NCBI GenBank assembly: GCA_965644295.1
Contig: CBFFRP010000238.1
Location: forward strand, 62,001 to 126,000
Direction: 5' to 3'
Length of the DNA: 64,000 nt
From: Paraphysomonas bandaiensis
Taxonomy: Eukaryota; Chrysophyceae
Shown here: positions 58,693 to 64,000 of the stretch, one piece after another
How the letters are laid out: every line of letters starts with the position of its first letter
How positions within the stretch are numbered: the stretch's first letter is position 1
Made by a program: the position numbers and the translations under genes
Notes under the pieces: generated by a model
The model's input: only the letters and a program-made list of their open reading frames with translations
The model's database searches: none
What the model was told of the DNA's origin: nothing

Positions 58693-60723
58693 CACCAGAT
58701 TAAGAGTCGATTAATAGAAACCAATTGAATATACTCTGCTATAATATACACAAATCTATTGCATGAAAGCACCAGTTCTATAGATTTCCATGGATCGATA
58801 GGCTGAATATAATGCACCCTCCCTGCGAAGATGTCCGAAGATGTAATTAATCGATGAGATTATATATATATGGATTGATTATATGTGCCATACCACTCTG
58901 TGCTCATCATATATACATACACATCTCCTACCGTTTCATACTTCCAGACTGTTTGTTTGTTGTCCGGTTTTTTCGTTTTTTTATATCGACATGACAAATA
59001 AATATGCTTTTGTATCCATATATTCATATATTCATCATAAAAAACCATGTTTTTTAGCTCACTTTAACATCTACCACAAAAAATACCAAAAAAAGAAGTA
59101 TATTCTCAACCACAGTAAAAGTAGTATATCGTATCGGCAGTCAGCATCTTATTGTTTCGGAAATAAATTGAAGCAAATATACGCTACATTACTGAGATAA
59201 AACTACGGCTGGAATACATATAATTGTTGTCTCAATATTAGAGGCATCTTTGAACAAAAATATACAAAGGATGCCAATACGATCTCCAGGCAGGTCAGCA
59301 GAAGTCTATGATATCAATATCTTCATTATCCTTATGAAGCATATCTCTAAACCTTATGATATTTGTTGATAATCTTTCGTTCATATGGAAGGCTATCTGA
59401 CATGAACCAGTGTGATGTGCCGAAGAATCCTACTACCTCTAATCAGAGCTGATATGAGCAAATGAATATAAGGATATTACGCTAATTAATGTATATGTAC
59501 TGTGTATTTGTATTAGCGAGTGCTGTTGGGGAAATATATATGGATGTATAGTGCAGAGTGTGTACGAAGGAAGTATGAGTATGTGAGAAGCAGGGACGCA
59601 CTGAGTCCTCCCTTTCAGTGGTATGAGAAGCTTGAGGCGACTGCAAGCAACAGAGTGCACAACCACAATGTTTTTATCATTTTTAGCTTGCACGACCAAA
59701 CACTGTTTTATCTGTATCTGGCATTTAATTATGCCAGATTTAACAAGCAGCGTATATATTCTTCGATTTATAGACAAAATGTCTATTACAAATCACCCGT
59801 ACAACTTGGCTTATGACCTGGACTGTCTATTTACTGAGCTGTGAATAGATAACGCATCTAATATATGCAAAACGATTGTCTGATGTGTTGTTGAACAGGC
59901 ATGGTTGACGGTTGACCATGAGGTAGGTTGATGATAAAAACTGCATACAAGCAACAGTTATTTAGCATTGCAATATTCATTATTGAGGATTGACAATTGA
60001 GCCAGCTATGTGTATCTCATAGTATGATTCCTATAAGTAGTAAGTAATAAGTAATGTGTTACTAGGTGTGAATAGAAGTAAGTGCTACTAAGTTATGTTC
60101 AAAACTCCTAACCAATATATAATTTTGCAGTCCGGCTTAGATTGCTCATCTACCCTTCCGGTTTTCTTGTGTGTCTATAGTGTGCTTTAGTATATTTTAG
60201 GAAAGCCGCGCAAAGTATCAGATAACTGAATAATATTACTGTTGTCATTCCTGAAGCAAGCTAAGGACTACTTTCACAGTCATCTAAATTATTTTAATTC
60301 TTCATGTACCCTTATTAGGATTCAGCTTAATACATGATTGTATCAGTGAGTTATAATGTTCAATGAAATATACCATGAACTGAATTAGAGAGAGTATCTG
60401 TCGAAGATACGTGATCGTCATTATAACGTCGTCATTATCAGTTACACTTCTAACTATTCCATTATGCATGATAGCTACGTTCTATATCGTTATTCATAAT
60501 TTTCACTCTACCGTGTTCATTACTTACACTCTAATAACCACAACATTATTTTATTATTATTATAAAGATCAATTCTTTATTCATTTATAACTAGTCTAAG
60601 TATTAGAGATAATATAAGTAAATCAATTAATCTAAAATATGATATTTGAAGTCATCAACATATAAATGATTTATTAAACTATTTTTTAAACAAAAATAAA
60701 TATAATTAATTTGCCATGTCTAT
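58693..60723. other. IP3R-like gene 5' region and intergenic sequence
   Basis: AT-rich 2 kb. It holds copy 2 of dispersed repeat family B (59207-59305). Open frames at 59439-59844 exist on both strands but resemble no family. No TACAGCAG found upstream of the channel gene. Confidence 0.45.
59207..59305 (-). repeat. Dispersed repeat family B, copy 2
   Basis: Reverse-complement match of 31500-31607, including TCAATATTAGAGGCATCTTT. Confidence 0.8.
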
Positions 60724-60733
60724 ATATCCCAAT

Positions 60734-63145
60734 GGGATCTATTATTGAACCTAGTCAAATTGGTGTAATTTCCTAGTCACACCAAAATTGGTGTAAAAAC
60801 CTAGTCAAGCGGTTGAAAAACCTAGTCATTTAATAATTCATATTTTCAGTTTACAATGACTAGGTTTTATGGTATTCACCTAGTCAAAAATAAAAATTTT
60901 CATTCAAACATGGGAGCATACTCTATCCATCAATTGATAAATGTAGATATTGTATACATGCAATACATAACATTATAACGTTGCATTCCAATGAGAAATT
61001 GGTGACCATGTCCGGTGCTATTCCATAGCTTCCCAAGGGCCATGACATCGGTGGGTTCACCGTTGATGAGGGACCTCGCTGCATTGTGAGTCTTGATGGA
61101 GATCAACATGTGCTTCACATCAATGTTCCCTGAGCACATAATTAAGATATGTAGAGAGTTATAAATGTATTTTACATACCTCACAAGCGATATTGGGTTT
61201 GCACTTGATTATTAAGGGATCTCCCGTACAACATACATAATATTATACTGTGATGTCTGTCATACAATGATTAGCACTCACAAGATTGTAAAAAGTATTG
61301 TGTCACAATGATTAACAGTCACAAGAACGCAAAATATATTGTAATATATAAATGCAGAGTACATATCTATTGCACATACCTCACTAGAGGTAGGATCAAT
61401 AGCTGCTAGTACCCACAGCGCGGGCAGTTGTAGACAAGAACGATAATAATATAGGTTTCGCTCTTGATTTTGTAAGCTTCCTCCCTTACAGCATATATAG
61501 GCTGTGGTACCTATAATACAGTGATCCGTACTCTACTAAAACACATCAGTACAATATAAAACCTAGTCATATACTTACAGTTCAGAGGACCTGAATCCAA
61601 AATACGACATACCCATAAGCCACACTCATGATACTGTAAGACTGATGACACACTCATGATGCTGTAAGACTGATGACACACTGTAAGACTGATGACACAC
61701 TCATGATACTGTAAGACTGACGACACACTCATGATACTGTAAGACTGATGACACACTCATGATACTGTAAGACTGATGACACACTCATGATACTGTAAGA
61801 CTGACGACACACTCATGATACTGTAAGACTGATGATACACTCATGTTACTGTAAGACTGACGACACACTCATGATGATGCTGTAAGACTGATGACACACT
61901 CATGATACTGTAAGACTGATGACACACTCATGATACTGTAAGACTGATGACACACTCATGATGCTGTAAGACTGATGACACACTCATGATGCTGTAAGAC
62001 TGATGACACACTCATGATACTGTAAGACTGACGACACACTCATGATACTGTAAGACTGATGACACACTCATGATGCTGTAAGACTGATGACACACTCATG
62101 ATGCTGTAAGACTGATGACACACTCATGATGCTGTAAGACTGATGACACACTCATGATGCTGTAAGACTGACGACACACTCATGATGCTGTAAGACTGAT
62201 GACACACTCATGATGCTGTAAGACTGATGACACACTCATGATGCTGTAAGACTGACGACACACTCATGATACTGTAAGACTGACGACACACTCATGATGC
62301 TGTAAGACTGATGACACACTCATGATGCTGTAAGACTGATGACACACTCATGATGCTGTAAGACTGATGACACACTCATGATGCTGTAAGACTGATGACA
62401 CACTCATGATGCTGTAAGACTGATGACACACTCATGATACTGTAAGACTGATGACACACTCATGATGCTGTAAGACTGATGACACACTCATGATACTGTA
62501 AGACTGATGACACACTCATGATGCTGTAAGACTGATGACACACTCATGATGCTGATGTTCTGATGCTGCTCTACAGTCCACTTCAATGATGCTGCTTTTA
62601 GAAGTTTGTTCCCTGAAAACCTCCTTTTTTTCTTCGTTGGACTAAAAATAGGGAGATTTATGCACCCCTGAAAGCCAATACAGCAATCGAAGTCATTCAT
62701 TCAGTGCTGAAGTGAAGGAAGATGAGCGCCATCACTCCCAGCATATGAAGATCTCAAGATGTCCTGCGGATCATAGAGTGAGTTATGCCCACAGCTTCAT
62801 GGACCCTCCTCCCCATAACACTCACAGGGACCATCGCTATATGCATACATGCTACAGATAGGCTAGATAGACATACACGTACATCTGTGTTATGTAGATA
62901 TGTATATATGAGCTTATTGTTATGTTCGAGTGTTTGTTTTGATGCTCTGTAAGCCACTAATATATTGTGTGGTGTGAGATGGTATCTTAGACAGTCACAG
63001 TGTGTAATCAATGGATATAAGAACGACTAGGTTGAATACCAAAGTTGACTAGGTTGAGTCATTTATTACTTTGACTAGGTTATTCCACCAAAAATAGCGT
63101 GACTAGGTAATTCAACCAATTTGACTAGGTTGAATAATATTTCCC
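60734..63145. mobile_element. TIR DNA transposon, Mutator-like by target duplication
   Basis: 2,412 bp flanked by a perfect 10-bp target duplication ATATCCCAAT (60724-60733 and 63146-63155). The ends are inverted repeats starting GGGA--TATTATT-AACCTAG. Both arms carry multiple copies of AACCTAGTCA: left at 60750, 60772, 60800, 60821, 60879 (and inverted at 60857); right, inverted, at 63046, 63072, 63100, 63122, plus a CGACTAGG variant at 63024. Inside, minus-strand fragments include KHMLISIKTHNAARSLINGE (near 61080) and splice-like GT-AG sites, but frames are broken and I find no transposase. A 28-bp minisatellite fills almost 1 kb. A 9-11 bp duplication is typical of Mutator-like elements; the superfamily is an inference. 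Confidence 0.85.
61623..62550. repeat. 28-bp minisatellite, about 33 copies
   Basis: Unit CTGTAAGACTGATGACACAC plus TCATGATG, with T/C and GCT/ACT variants between copies and one partial unit near 61680 and one GATG insertion near 61875. Since 28 is not a multiple of 3, and the complement contains TGA once per unit in one of the frames, no long frame survives. It is noncoding. Confidence 0.95.
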
Positions 63146-63199
63146 ATATCCCAATACTTAAGAAATGACCATAAAAACTGTTTACTAACTCGATTGAGA

Positions 63200-63960
63200 A
63201 TAATAGATTTCTATTATACATAAGGCGTGAACCCAATACAAGGTTTCACACTGCAATATACGCATTAAAAAGCTTCTGGCTACTCCGAAGCCTGTCCAAA
63301 ACTCTTTTTATGTGTGTGCGGAGGATCGAAACTCATTTCTGCTAGGGCTCTTTTTATATTCCCATGCAGTATAAAGATGTCAGTATCATGGACTCTCTCG
63401 AGAATTATAGATTTCTATTATACATAAGGTGTGAACCCAATACAAGGTTTCACACTGCAATATACGCATTAAAAAGCTTCTGGCTACTCCGAAGCCTGTC
63501 CAAAACTCTTTTTATGTGTGTGCGGAGGATCGAAACTCATTTCTGCTAGGGCTCTTTTTATATTCCCATGCAGTATAAAGATGTCAGTATCATGGACTCT
63601 CTCGAGAATTATAGATTTCTATTATACATAAGGTGTGAACCCAGTACAAGGTTTCACACTGCAATATACGCATTAAAAAGCTTCTGGCTACTCCGAAGCC
63701 TGTCCAAAACTCTTTTATGTGTGTGCAGAGGATCGAAACTCAGTCCTGCTACAGTTCTTTTTATTCTCACACCACTACATATGTCGGTAGCATGGACTCT
63801 CTCGAGAATTATAGGTTTCTATTATTCATAAGGTGTGAACCCATTCAAGGTTTCACACTGCAATACACTCAAACAAACAAACGAAATATTTCCGAAGCCT
63901 GTCCAAAACTCTTTTTTTGTGTCTGCGGAGGATCGAAACAATTGTGTCACATATTTTTAT
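63200..63960. repeat. 204-bp tandem satellite, about 3.8 copies, reaching the window end
   Basis: The phrase GTGAACCCA recurs with its first A at 63231, 63435, 63639 and 63839, that is spacing 204, 204 and 200. Each unit has two hairpins (GTGTGAA with TTCACAC; GCTTC with GAAGC), a GATCGAAAC word fitting the Pol III B-box pattern GWTCRANNC, and a T5 run. The fourth copy is the most diverged. Short frames inside each unit end in the same place and look incidental. Confidence 0.9.
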
Positions 63961-64000
63961 GGTGTTTTTTGTGTGCACATTGGCATTCTATGGAGTTGGC

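Noticed and set aside
59439-59844. Overlapping open frames of about 100 codons on both strands
   Set aside because: No family resemblance, poor composition and no splice partners.
61511-61756. Open frame in the minisatellite with 28-residue repeats
   Set aside because: It exists only because of one irregular unit; the 28-bp period puts a TGA in one frame of each unit, so it is not a repeat protein gene.
61623-62550. CRISPR-like array
   Set aside because: The repeat units are contiguous with no unique spacers, and the genome is eukaryotic.
63740-63760. tRNA gene suggested by GGATCGAAACTC
   Set aside because: No acceptor, D or anticodon stem could be formed around it; only the B-box-like word fits.

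Overview
The window is nuclear DNA of a unicellular eukaryote. It is AT-rich, has no bacterial-type operons, and its genes carry GT-AG introns that are nearly all 44-67 nt long (two are 31 nt, a few about 93-200 nt). I rebuilt the gene models by hand from splice sites, reading-frame phase and protein-family similarity. The gene set is an IP3-receptor channel, a CDPK-type kinase with EF-hands, a MyTH4-PH myosin, a large O-fucosyltransferase of the kind seen in stramenopiles, a TAPT1-family protein and a Copia retrotransposon. This fits a SAR-type protist, perhaps a stramenopile; the lineage is an inference only.

Layout: 3' end of a BRCT-domain gene (1-715, +); mitochondrial ribosomal protein bL28m (1309-2247, -); a gene-poor 3.5 kb; a 1,990-aa myosin (5798-12146, -); a PEX22-like peroxin (13514-14267, -); TAPT1 (+); a membrane-anchored CDPK (-); a sulfotransferase (+); a secreted alpha/beta hydrolase (-); an O-fucosyltransferase (+); VPS53 (-); an MRS2/CorA-like channel with an EF-hand (+); a membrane-GNAT fusion (-); an LEA-like protein (+); a family-16-type methyltransferase (-); a CX9C mitochondrial-type protein (+); a RING protein (-); a coiled-coil protein (+); a decayed Copia element with intact LTRs (44120-48287); an IP3-receptor-like channel of 2,843 aa (49958-58692, -); a TIR transposon with a 28-bp minisatellite inside (60734-63145); and a 204-bp satellite running to the window end.

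From PEX22 to the coiled-coil gene, 14 consecutive genes alternate strand without exception. They form seven divergent pairs with 260-782 bp between start codons. An 8-mer, TACAGCAG (or CTGCTGTA), recurs in six of these seven spacers and upstream of the myosin and bL28m genes, so it is a candidate shared promoter element.

The most unusual protein is the IP3-receptor-like channel. In addition to the usual C-terminal pore it carries what reads as a complete four-helix voltage-sensor domain in its middle, with six arginines at every third residue in S4. Its selectivity filter is PGGIGD in place of GGGVGD/GGGIGD. Calcium-linked functions recur in the window (IP3R-like channel, CDPK, EF-hand Mg channel), but nothing in the sequence shows that they form one pathway.
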